DNA of 6,208 nt from positions 1 to 6,208 of the forward strand of contig CANETM010000100.1 of the NCBI GenBank assembly GCA_947441205.1. Reading direction: 5' to 3'. The notes under the pieces are model-generated. The model was not told the origin of the DNA and did no database searches. It saw nothing but the letters and a program-made list of their open reading frames with translations. A program made the position numbers and the translations under genes. Below are positions 1-6,208 of this stretch, piece after piece. Origin of the DNA: Bacteroidota bacterium (lineage in GTDB: Bacteria; Bacteroidota; Bacteroidia; Chitinophagales; Chitinophagaceae). The stretch's first letter is position 1. Each line of letters opens with the position of its first letter.

Positions 1-1492
1 AAACATGCGCTCTAAATGCTTGATTGGTTCTTACTATATAGGAACCATTTTCATAATTTTTTCCATTCACAACAAAATCACTTGTTGCCTTGTGCACTTT
101 AATACCACTTTGAATTAATATATTAACAAAGGCAACTGCACTTGAACTTTGATTAGCTGGAATAATATAACCACGAGAATCTCTCAAGTTTGGCGCCTTA
201 TATATTTTAGCGAAATTTTGATAAGCAATACTATCTACTTTTATATCTCTTTTCTCCGCTTTTAATTGTTCATTCAACATTTCTACTTTATTCGGCGAAA
301 GTGTCCAGTTGTCTTTATTACCAGATTCAATTGCTGTCTTTCCCATTTTATAAATATTCAACAACACTTCATCCTTATACCTTGCTGCATAATTTAAAAT
401 GGCATAGTTTAAGGAGATAGAATAATCAATGGAATTTTTGAAATACCATTTTTGTGGTTCAATAGGATAAGGTAAACCACTATTTGGAATTAAACGCTGA
501 GGTACCAGTGGTATTGTCATGGGTGTTGGACTTCCAATAATCTCTGTTAATATACCAACAATATTATGATAGTAAGCGGTTGTTCTTAAACCACCATTCC
601 ACCATGTTGAATAAACCGATCCACCTTTCATTGTGTAACCTGGTTTTTGTTCTGCATTTAAACGACTGCTCATTGCGGCACCCATTGCATCTAAACTTGT
701 TATCAATAATGGATTGTAAACATAGTTAAATGGATCTCTGTAAGGAGGACCCGCTACAACTGTTCCTGCTGGTCCTGTTTGATGGTGATTATATAAAATT
801 TGAGGCATCCACTCGATATATTGTTGGCGACTCATATTTTTTGACTCACTCATATTCATCATAAAAAAGTCTCGATTGTTATCGTGCCCAATATATTTTT
901 GATACAATCTTGGTAATGCATTCGTACTCCTTTTCAAAGTATCTGCATTTCGCATATACCAATTTGAAACTAACTCTTGTCCATCAGGATTGGCATGTAC
1001 AAATAAAATAATGGTATTTTTTAAAATGCGCTTTGTCTCTTCGTCATCTCTTGTTAATACCGTATAAATGGTTTGAATTAACTGATGCGCACCCACTACT
1101 TCTGTTGCATGTAAGCCACCATCAATCCAAACAACCGATTTTCCATCTTTTGCTAATTGTTGCGCTTCTTCATCAGACAGCGATTCGGCTCTTGCCAATT
1201 TTTGAGAAATAGATTTATACTTTGCAAGCTGCTTGATATTTGCCGGGTCAGATACAATTAACATATATTGATTGCGACCTTCTTCGGTTTTTCCAATTAC
1301 TTGTAATTTTACTTTGTTCGAACTTGCTGCTAATTTTTGAAAATAAGCTTCTGTTTGAGTAAAGGTGGCTAATTGATAATTATCACCAATGCTAAAACCA
1401 AAGTGTTCTTTCGGACTTGGAATATTTTGTGCTTGTGTTGAAAAAAAGCAGGATAAAAATAATATTACAATCACCGGTATAAACTTACGCAT
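1..1492 (-). CDS. Secreted M14-family zinc carboxypeptidase (C-terminus beyond the window)
   Basis: Exported metallopeptidase that should remove C-terminal residues from peptides or cell-wall peptides outside the inner membrane. 497 codons are visible from the ATG at 1492; the frame is open to the left edge, so the gene is partial. Residues 1-21 form a Sec signal peptide (MRK, hydrophobic core, cleavage probably after TQA21). The M14 signature follows in the expected order: zinc ligands H128 and E131 in GGLHATE, ANPDG at 167-171, the substrate-binding type motif NNR (R207), the third zinc ligand, probably H237 in NHHQTG, and the general-base glutamate E317 in ILTEIIG. All key residues are present, so an active enzyme is expected. 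About 180 residues follow E317 without a motif I recognise, consistent with the long M14-like proteins of Bacteroidota. It is preceded by a 93-nt gap, so it may have its own promoter, though none is clear. Substrate is unknown. Confidence 0.93.
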   Translation of the reverse strand, partial: MRKFIPVIVILFLSCFFSTQAQNIPSPKEHFGFSIGDNYQLATFTQTEAYFQKLAASSNKVKLQVIGKTEEGRNQYMLIVSDPANIKQLAKYKSISQKLARAESLSDEEAQQLAKDGKSVVWIDGGLHATEVVGAHQLIQTIYTVLTRDDEETKRILKNTIILFVHANPDGQELVSNWYMRNADTLKRSTNALPRLYQKYIGHDNNRDFFMMNMSESKNMSRQQYIEWMPQILYNHHQTGPAGTVVAGPPYRDPFNYVYNPLLITSLDAMGAAMSSRLNAEQKPGYTMKGGSVYSTWWNGGLRTTAYYHNIVGILTEIIGSPTPMTIPLVPQRLIPNSGLPYPIEPQKWYFKNSIDYSISLNYAILNYAARYKDEVLLNIYKMGKTAIESGNKDNWTLSPNKVEMLNEQLKAEKRDIKVDSIAYQNFAKIYKAPNLRDSRGYIIPANQSSSAVAFVNILIQSGIKVHKATSDFVVNGKNYENGSYIVRTNQAFRAHV

Positions 1493-1585
1493 ATAAAATA
1501 TTTTGCTGTAAGTTAAATAAAGCGCGCGATTTTTATAGTTTTTGTTTGCTTTTTTACATAAGTGGATTTATATCAAAAATTGCTC

Positions 1586-1921
1586 CTACCATTTTAATTG
1601 CATAATAACATCACCCATGCCCCATAAATATAAAAAAGGAGCAATCAATAAGATCAATAAAAACAAATAGGTAACATACTTAAATAAATAAAAGGGGTTT
1701 TTACCCTTTGGCTCCTCTTGTGCATCAATAACAAGCATAAGAAAAACAAAACTTAAAACATTTAAGTATATACCAAAAAATGATAAAAAAAACTGGTAAC
1801 CATTTTCAAGCTTTTCTTTTGTGGTGATATTTATGACCGTAGATAATACCAACGATAGGGCTACTAATAAAAATACTTTTTTTCTTTCAACTGTTTTAAG
1901 CTGCATTTGAATTTTTTTCAT
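1586..1921 (-). CDS. Small three-helix membrane protein of unknown function
   Basis: I do not recognise the family. The chosen start is the ATG at 1921 (111 aa, beginning MKKIQMQLK), 11 nt after the stop of the lipoprotein gene and preceded by an A-rich leader; an in-frame ATG at 1960 would add 13 residues and overlap the lipoprotein gene by 28 nt, and one at 1906 would give 106 aa. The basic N-terminus is followed by three hydrophobic segments at roughly residues 16-32, 43-65 and 81-100. Short charged loops (one with QEEPKGKN) separate the second and third. The gene ends in TAG after MQLKW. There is no signal peptide or catalytic motif. The tight spacing behind the lipoprotein suggests co-transcription and translational coupling, so the two products may work together; this is inference. 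That it is a real gene rests on its coherent three-helix topology and operon position. Confidence 0.72.
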   Translation of the reverse strand: MKKIQMQLKTVERKKVFLLVALSLVLSTVINITTKEKLENGYQFFLSFFGIYLNVLSFVFLMLVIDAQEEPKGKNPFYLFKYVTYLFLLILLIAPFLYLWGMGDVIMQLKW

Positions 1922-1932
1922 TTTTTGAATTT

Positions 1933-2826
1933 TTATTTTTGATTTTGTCGAATGACACATGCTTTATAACTATAAACACAGGCTTCTTGTGATTTCATGA
2001 AAATATTTACCGCTTGAACAAATCCGCCTACACCACCAATGATACCACCCCCAGTTCCTACTGCTATTGTACCTAAAAGTGGGATTAAGGAACCATATAA
2101 TGCTCCTATACTTCCACCCGCCGCTCCCATGGCAACTCCTAAAGTCAAAAAATTTAGCCTATAAGCCGATGCAGCACTTGTTAAACAAGATTTATATTCA
2201 TAACAACATGCATCTGTACATTCTGATGATCCATAGTCATCTAGCACCAACTCCTCATTTTGAACAAGGGTCCAATAATGGAATTCAAATAATAATTCAT
2301 CAACCTTATCATTCCATAAACCATTAGTTCTTTTTTGACTTGCTTCATCTAATGTTTCAATTTTATTTTTAATATACTTTTTTCTGGCTTCGAATATTTG
2401 TTGTTTCTGCTCGGTAGTTATTTTTTGATTCGGCGCAAAATGTACTTTCTGAAATTGCGAAGCTGTTTTTGAAATTACATCTGAAGCTTTTACTAAATCC
2501 ATATAAGTTTCAAAATGATAAAGTTTTGTAATTTCTTTTTGAGCTATTGTATTATTTGGATTTTTATTTAATGCAATTATTAAAGAAGTGCTTTGTTCCT
2601 GAATTTGCGATTTTGATCTTTTATCCTCATACATTGTTTGTATATACAAAGGATCAAATCTTACAATTGAATTATTAAATGCTTCAAATGATTGATCATC
2701 TATAATTTTACTTGGCAATGATTTACCAGAGGAGGCACCCGTCATTTCAATTGACTTAGTACATGCTACTAAAAACAAGATTAAAAAAATGGAAAAGAGC
2801 TTTTTAAGCAAAATTGATTTTTTCAT
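1933..2826 (-). CDS. Uncharacterised lipoprotein with glycine-zipper hairpin and paired cysteine motifs
   Basis: 297 aa, family not recognised. The N-terminus is a lipoprotein signal: MKK, hydrophobic core and lipobox LVAC with lipidated Cys22. No Asp at +2 (Thr23), and export to the outer membrane is plausible. Residues 30-195 are polar, mostly helical, with no motif I know. Residues 226-277 are hydrophobic and glycine-rich, forming two glycine-zipper runs (G230/G234/G238 with G237/G241/G245, then G257/G261/G265 with G260/G264/G268) around a turn at P249, which suggests two packed membrane helices. Each side carries one copy of the same nine-residue motif: ACCYEYKSC at 206-214 and ACVYSYKAC at 282-290. 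Cys203 is extra. The cysteine pairs could be disulfide-linked in the periplasm. The start ATG at 2826 lacks a Shine-Dalgarno sequence and follows an inverted repeat. The gene is followed closely by a small membrane protein. Confidence 0.9.
   Translation of the reverse strand: MKKSILLKKLFSIFLILFLVACTKSIEMTGASSGKSLPSKIIDDQSFEAFNNSIVRFDPLYIQTMYEDKRSKSQIQEQSTSLIIALNKNPNNTIAQKEITKLYHFETYMDLVKASDVISKTASQFQKVHFAPNQKITTEQKQQIFEARKKYIKNKIETLDEASQKRTNGLWNDKVDELLFEFHYWTLVQNEELVLDDYGSSECTDACCYEYKSCLTSAASAYRLNFLTLGVAMGAAGGSIGALYGSLIPLLGTIAVGTGGGIIGGVGGFVQAVNIFMKSQEACVYSYKACVIRQNQK
1957..2211 (-). repeat. Protein-level twin motif flanking the glycine-zipper hairpin
   Basis: Within the lipoprotein gene, bases 2211-2185 encode ACCYEYKSC and bases 1983-1957 encode ACVYSYKAC. 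Six of nine residues are identical (A, C, Y, Y, K, C) and the spacing of the outer cysteines (C-x6-C) is the same. The codons differ between copies, so the similarity is at the protein level rather than a recent DNA duplication. The segment between them (about 2151-1996) encodes the hydrophobic hairpin. Confidence 0.8.
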
Positions 2827-2841
2827 AATAAGATTATTTTA

Positions 2842-2870
2842 AACCATATTTAATTATATGGTTGATAACC
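2842..2870 (-). repeat. Inverted repeat just upstream of the lipoprotein start, with a third competing arm
   Basis: AACCATAT at 2842-2849 and ATATGGTT at 2856-2863 are a perfect 8-bp inverted repeat around a 6-base spacer. Its edge is 15 nt from the lipoprotein ATG. A further AACC at 2867-2870 can pair with the GGTT at 2860-2863 instead, giving GGTT-GAT-AACC. It could be an operator for a dimeric regulator or an RNA hairpin in the leader that affects translation. No known operator is recognised. Confidence 0.5.
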
Positions 2871-2900
2871 TCAAAGTAAAAAATCAGGGTATTACTTTAT

Positions 2901-2935
2901 AGCGTAAAACTACGCTGTTATTGCAATACAGCGTA
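2901..2935 (-). terminator. Possible terminator/attenuator after the ATPase gene, with two alternative hairpins
   Basis: Reading in the direction of the minus-strand genes, TACGCTGT (2935-2928) pairs perfectly with ACAGCGTA (2918-2911) across a 9-base loop, followed by a short T-run (GTTTT). It begins 62 nt past the ATPase stop, so it could end the VWA-ATPase transcript, but the T-run is short. AGCGTA at 2916-2911 can alternatively pair with TACGCT at 2906-2901 around a 4-base loop. The two hairpins share an arm and exclude each other, as in attenuators. Confidence 0.4.
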
Positions 2936-2947
2936 CAAAATATTAAA

Positions 2948-2975
2948 TAGCAAATATGCTAGGAATGAATGCTAG
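2948..2975. repeat. Short repeat cluster (TAGCA / TGCTAG / TGCTAG)
   Basis: TAGCA at 2948-2952 is the inverse of TGCTA at 2957-2961, with a 4-base spacer. The seven bases ATGCTAG at 2956-2962 recur directly at 2969-2975, 13 bp later. The cluster starts 22 bases beyond the ATPase stop codon. The arms are short and could be coincidence, but it is the third three-armed repeat set in this 171-nt gap. Confidence 0.35.
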
Positions 2976-2997
2976 ATTAAAGCTTAGGATTTAGATT

Positions 2998-4551
2998 TTA
3001 TGCATAGTCGTTTAAATCATCTTCATCAAAATTCATGGAACCTAAATTCATCATACTTCCCATTAAGTCTTTGAATTCAATTTTTCCATCAATCATTTTT
3101 TTGCTAATTAAGGAATATGCAGATAGACCATGTAATACAAATTCCATTAATAAAGAAGCTTGTTTTTCATTTGCTTGCGGAAAATGTTTTTTCACAATAC
3201 CAAACAAACCATCCACTTTATACAATGCTACAACTTTGTCTTCGTCCTTCATATCTAATAATAAATCCAAATGATTACCAGCATCAAACCATTTTGTAAT
3301 TAATGCATATGGATTTTCTGGTTGTTTTTGAACTGCACCGTCGGGAGATTTTTTTACGGGCTTTTTCTTTTTTATATCATCAGGATTAGGAAAATAAGAA
3401 ATGAAAATAGTGCGTATTGATTTATTCAATAAGTTCAACGCTACTTCATAAGGACCTTCTTGCTCACCTTCATAAACTAATTCAATTTTCCCAGTGATGG
3501 CAGGAATGATACCCGACAAATCACTAATCCAAATTTGAGTTTGCTTTTCATTATGGATTATGGCTCTGCGCTCGGCACTACTTACTGCAGCTTCAAATGC
3601 TGCAATGGTTAGACGTGCACTCACGCCACTTTTTTTGTCAACAAATTCATTAGTTCTCGCTTCAAAAGAAACTTGTTCAATTAATCGCTTTACCAAATCA
3701 CTTACTTCTACTTTTTCTTTTTGAGCTGGTAAAATATTTGCTTCTTGTTCTGTAATAGCGAGTGAAGTTTCAATGCTCTTTGGATAGTGTGTTAATATTT
3801 GACTTTCAATTCTATCTTTTAATGGTGTTACAATACTTCCTCTGTTCGTATAGTCTTCGGGATTCGCTGTAAACACAAATAAAATATCCAGCGGCATACG
3901 TAATTTAAATCCGCGAATTTGAATGTCCCCTTCTTGTAAAATATTAAATAATGAAACCTGAATTCTAGCTTGTAAATCTGGTAATTCATTGATCACAAAA
4001 ATACCTCGATTGCTTCTAGGAATAATACCATAGTGGATTACCTTTTCGTCGGCAAAACTCAATTTTAAATTAGCTGCCTTAATAGGGTCGATATCTCCAA
4101 TTAAATCCGACACACTCACATCAGGTGTGGCCAACTTCTCACCATATCTCGCGCTTTTGTGCACCCAATGAATAGGCGTGTTATCACCATGCTCGGCAAT
4201 TAAGTCCACAGCGAACCGACTTAAAGGTTGCAATGGGTCATCATTCACTTCACTTCCCGCAACCGTTGGTATATATTCATCCAGCAAGTCCACCATTTGG
4301 CGCGCCATTCTTGTTTTTGCTTGCCCACGTAATCCTAAAAACAAAATATTATGTCTACTTAATAATGCACGTTCAACATCGGGAATAACGGTATCCTCAT
4401 ATCCCAATATGCCTTCAAAAGCGTTTTCTTTATTTTGAATGCTTGCAATTAAATTATCACGCACTTCATCCTTTATGGACTTTGGCTGATAGCCAGATTT
4501 CTTTAAATGTCCTAATGTTAGGATTTTCGATATATCTATTTTCTTACTCAT
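2998..4551 (-). CDS. MoxR / magnesium-chelatase-I-like AAA+ ATPase
   Basis: Cytoplasmic ATPase, 517 aa, of the helix-2-insert AAA+ clade that contains MoxR proteins and chelatase I subunits; it presumably remodels or metallates a target with its VWA partner. Visible motifs: Walker A GLRGQAKT (73-80), Walker B region GIFVINE (183-189) with N188-E189 where most relatives have Asp-Glu, sensor 1 TANPEDYTNRG (N230), arginine-finger candidate R247 in PLKDRIE, and sensor 2 R313 in GVSARL. The helix-2 insert lies around QEGDIQIRG (206-214). After about 390 a lysine-rich linker (394-401) leads to a C-terminal segment of about 115 aa that I do not recognise, ending in an acidic tail. The ATG at 4551 is 2 nt after the VWA gene's TAA, so the genes are translationally coupled. 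It is often annotated as magnesium chelatase or as a sigma-54-interacting regulator; nothing here supports a pigment or sigma-54 role. Confidence 0.92.
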   Translation of the reverse strand: MSKKIDISKILTLGHLKKSGYQPKSIKDEVRDNLIASIQNKENAFEGILGYEDTVIPDVERALLSRHNILFLGLRGQAKTRMARQMVDLLDEYIPTVAGSEVNDDPLQPLSRFAVDLIAEHGDNTPIHWVHKSARYGEKLATPDVSVSDLIGDIDPIKAANLKLSFADEKVIHYGIIPRSNRGIFVINELPDLQARIQVSLFNILQEGDIQIRGFKLRMPLDILFVFTANPEDYTNRGSIVTPLKDRIESQILTHYPKSIETSLAITEQEANILPAQKEKVEVSDLVKRLIEQVSFEARTNEFVDKKSGVSARLTIAAFEAAVSSAERRAIIHNEKQTQIWISDLSGIIPAITGKIELVYEGEQEGPYEVALNLLNKSIRTIFISYFPNPDDIKKKKPVKKSPDGAVQKQPENPYALITKWFDAGNHLDLLLDMKDEDKVVALYKVDGLFGIVKKHFPQANEKQASLLMEFVLHGLSAYSLISKKMIDGKIEFKDLMGSMMNLGSMNFDEDDLNDYA

Positions 4552-4553
4552 AA

Positions 4554-5651
4554 TTAATAAACTGTTTTTCTTTTTCCACTTTCAAAATCATTAAATATAA
4601 AACTACCCAAATTGTCAAGTGAAGCAAAATAGGCTTTACCATTATTCATTTCTGTAAACTCTTCTACAAATTTTTGTAAATAGGGATCAGATGCGATCAT
4701 AAAAGTGGTAATGGGAATTTTTAATTTTTTGCATTGTGCAGCTAAATTAATACAACGGTTTACCACTTTGCGATCTAAGCCAAAACTATTTTTATAATAC
4801 TTACCGCCTATTTTTAAACAGGTAGGTTTACCATCGGTGATCATAAATATTTGCTTGTTCGCTGTTTTACGCTTACGCAATATATCCATGGCTAATTCAA
4901 GTCCAGCAACGGTATTGGTATGATAAGGTCCCACTTGTAAATAAGGGAGGTCTTTAATTTCAACCTGCCATGCATCATTTCCAAATACAACAATATCAAT
5001 CGTGTCTTTGGGATATTTTTTAGTAATCAATTCACACAATGCCATTGCAACTTTTTTTGCTGGCGTGATTCTATCTTCTCCGTATAAAATCATGGAGTGT
5101 GAAATATCAATCATCAACACGGTAGAAGTTTGTGTTTTAAAATCCGCCTCTCTAATCACTAAATCATCCTCGTGCATTGAGAAAGCATCCACGCCTCTAT
5201 TTATTTGTGCATTTTTAATACTTTCCGTAAAATCTATTTGTTCCATTAAATCACCAAACTGAAATGAACGCGTGTCCGAATTAATATCACCCGTTGGACC
5301 CGCTTTGGTTGTACTGTGATTTCCTTGTTTTGCTTTTTTTAGTTTTCCGAAAATTTCTTCGAGGCTTTTTTGACGAATCGTTTGCTCGGTTTTAGCCGTA
5401 ATTGCAAATTTACCATCCTGTGGATTTTCTTTTAAATATCCATTTTGCTTTAAGTCCTCGATAAAATCACCAACGCCATAATTTTCATCAGTAAATTTAT
5501 GGGTACGATCTAATTGGTTCATCCAATCCAATGCTTCGCTAGCATCTCCACTTGTGTAATTAAGTAACTGCGTAAAAATGTCCAGCATTTGCTCAAATTT
5601 GGACTTGGAATTTTCACCCGGAATAAAATTTACAAAACGATGGCCTATCAT
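4554..5651 (-). CDS. VWA-domain protein, partner of the adjacent AAA+ ATPase
   Basis: 365 aa from the ATG at 5651 (MIGHRFVNFIPGE); an upstream in-frame TTG at 5669 would add six residues but is a poorer start. Residues 1-170 are mainly helical with no named domain. A VWA fold spans about 170-345 and carries a complete metal-ion-dependent adhesion site: DISHS (D182, S184, S186), a threonine in HTNT (probably T247), and the aspartate of ITDG (D273). It should bind Mg2+ and a protein ligand. No signal peptide or membrane segment is seen, so it is cytoplasmic. In chelatase I/D and MoxR-VWA systems the VWA protein recruits or presents substrate to the ATPase ring, and the 2-nt spacing to the ATPase gene supports the same pairing here. 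Unlike chelatase D subunits it lacks an N-terminal AAA-like domain. Substrate cannot be told from the sequence. Confidence 0.92.
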   Translation of the reverse strand: MIGHRFVNFIPGENSKSKFEQMLDIFTQLLNYTSGDASEALDWMNQLDRTHKFTDENYGVGDFIEDLKQNGYLKENPQDGKFAITAKTEQTIRQKSLEEIFGKLKKAKQGNHSTTKAGPTGDINSDTRSFQFGDLMEQIDFTESIKNAQINRGVDAFSMHEDDLVIREADFKTQTSTVLMIDISHSMILYGEDRITPAKKVAMALCELITKKYPKDTIDIVVFGNDAWQVEIKDLPYLQVGPYHTNTVAGLELAMDILRKRKTANKQIFMITDGKPTCLKIGGKYYKNSFGLDRKVVNRCINLAAQCKKLKIPITTFMIASDPYLQKFVEEFTEMNNGKAYFASLDNLGSFIFNDFESGKRKTVY

Positions 5652-5734
5652 AGTTATGCAATTTAACAAATAGTAAGCAAGAAGGTTTAAAGAATATGGA
5701 CAACTAAGTGTCTTATTCCTTAAATAATAAAGAT

Positions 5735-5768
5735 TTTGAACAGCCTATATTTTATATTTATTAATTTG
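5735..5768 (+). promoter_or_regulatory. Candidate Bacteroidota-type promoter for the L,D-transpeptidase gene
   Basis: TTTG at 5735-5738 (-33 element) is followed 22 bases later by TTAATTTG at 5761-5768, one mismatch from the -7 consensus TAnnTTTG known from Bacteroidota. Transcription would start near 5775, leaving a leader of about 20 nt before the TTG start at 5798. The match is by eye and a near-consensus element in AT-rich DNA can occur by chance. Confidence 0.4.
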
Positions 5769-5797
5769 AGCTATCATTGAACCTGTAAAACGAGATT

Positions 5798-6208
5798 TTG
5801 AAAAAACTACTATTATTCATAGTCATTATATGTAAAAGTTTTATTGTTTTAGGACAAAGCGAAGATTCACTTTTTGTGATGAAGCATCTTATAAGTGATT
5901 TAAATGCCAAAAGGGGAAGCGTTGGTAGGGTGAAACAATTAGTTTGCACCTATCAAAACCTGGATTTAAAACTTCCACCCATGGTTGTAGGGCTAGAAAG
6001 AAAAAGAGGAAAATGGAACATTGCGATTGGACCCATCAGGGCAAGCATAGGACGAAGTGGATTAGCGCTGCCGGAAAATAAAATAGAAGGTGACGGTAAA
6101 ACGCCTTTAGGCTTATACGATTTAGGACATTTGTATAGCTATGAAGCCAACGTAGATACAAAATTACCCTTTCAACAAGTGGATTCCTTGGATAAATGGA
6201 TTGACGAT
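5798..6208 (+). CDS. Exported L,D-transpeptidase (YkuD family), N-terminal part
   Basis: 137 codons are visible and the frame is open to the right edge. Starting at the TTG at 5798 gives MKKLLLFIVI and a hydrophobic stretch ending near VLGQ, a good signal peptide; an in-frame stop (TAA at 5786) lies just upstream and the next ATG (5879, residue 28) would discard the signal, so TTG is preferred. After a helical region, residues 73-110 (WNIAIGPI, SIGRSGLALP, then EGDGKTPLGLYDLG) match the first half of the YkuD catalytic domain, in which these enzymes form 3-3 crosslinks in peptidoglycan or attach proteins to it. The H-x-G and S-H-G-C active-site motif must lie beyond the window, so activity cannot be confirmed. 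The gene is divergent from the VWA gene, with 146 nt between starts. Specific subfamily and substrate are not determined. Confidence 0.85.
   Translation, partial: MKKLLLFIVIICKSFIVLGQSEDSLFVMKHLISDLNAKRGSVGRVKQLVCTYQNLDLKLPPMVVGLERKRGKWNIAIGPIRASIGRSGLALPENKIEGDGKTPLGLYDLGHLYSYEANVDTKLPFQQVDSLDKWIDD

Noticed and set aside
1448..1492. Cys15 of the M14 peptidase as a lipoprotein attachment site
   Set aside because: FLSC has a poor lipobox at -3/-2 and the hydrophobic core continues past the cysteine to a normal cleavage site after TQA21.
1493..1585. Promoter for the M14 gene, and GCGCGC island at 1522-1527
   Set aside because: AATTTTTG (1581-1574, minus strand) resembles a -7 element but has no TTG at the right distance; the GC island is too short to interpret.
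1579..1645. Inverted pair ATTGCTCC / GGAGCAAT around the end of the small membrane protein gene
   Set aside because: The arms are 51 nt apart and mostly within coding sequence; likely coincidence.
2067..2327. Plus-strand open frame of 86 codons inside the lipoprotein gene
   Set aside because: Shadow of the minus-strand gene; composition is odd (runs of His, Tyr and Asn) and no motif is present.
2998..4551. Sigma-54 activator or chlorophyll-pathway magnesium chelatase as the ATPase role
   Set aside because: No GAFTGA loop, regulatory or DNA-binding domain is present, and there are no pigment-synthesis genes nearby; only fold-level similarity supports those names.
3035..5262. Several plus-strand open frames opposite the ATPase and VWA genes (3035-3274, 3117-3299, 4178-4438, 5002-5262)
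   Set aside because: All lie antisense to genes with clear catalytic or metal-binding motifs and have no recognisable content.
5652..5669. TTG at 5669 as the VWA protein start
   Set aside because: The ATG at 5651 gives the natural N-terminus MIGHRF and leaves more room for a leader; the six extra residues add nothing recognisable.
5761..5949. Minus-strand open frame of 62 codons over the start of the transpeptidase gene
   Set aside because: It is antisense to the signal-peptide region of a better supported gene, has no family resemblance, and shows no start-site context.

Overview
This window looks like chromosomal DNA from a member of the Bacteroidota. It is AT-rich, start codons are preceded by A-rich leaders instead of Shine-Dalgarno motifs, and a Bacteroidota-style -33/-7 promoter is visible at the right end. 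The protein families and wording are also typical of that phylum; a Chitinophagia-like lineage is plausible but cannot be proven from the sequence. There are no rRNA or tRNA genes, insertion sequences or CRISPR arrays.

Layout, right to left along the minus strand: a von Willebrand A (VWA) protein (5651-4554) is followed after only 2 nt by a MoxR/magnesium-chelatase-I-like AAA+ ATPase (4551-2998). Together they form a two-gene ATPase-VWA unit like the I/D subunit pairs of metal chelatases and MoxR chaperone systems. A 171-nt gap (2827-2997) holds three clusters of short inverted and direct repeats, one of which resembles a weak terminator. Next comes an uncharacterised lipoprotein (2826-1933) with a glycine-zipper hydrophobic hairpin clamped by two copies of the motif A-C-x-Y-x-Y-K-[SA]-C. 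Directly after it lies a small three-helix membrane protein (1921-1586). After a 93-nt AT-rich gap with one GC-rich island (GCGCGC at 1522-1527) and no recognisable signal, a secreted M14 zinc carboxypeptidase begins at 1492 and runs off the left edge.

On the plus strand, transcribed divergently from the VWA gene, an exported L,D-transpeptidase (YkuD-type) gene starts at a TTG at 5798 and runs off the right edge before its catalytic cysteine. A candidate promoter for it sits at 5735-5768.

Functional picture: the ATPase and VWA proteins almost certainly work together in the cytoplasm on an unknown substrate. The M14 peptidase and the transpeptidase act outside the inner membrane. The lipoprotein and the small membrane protein look like a coupled pair of unknown function and are the least explained part of the window.
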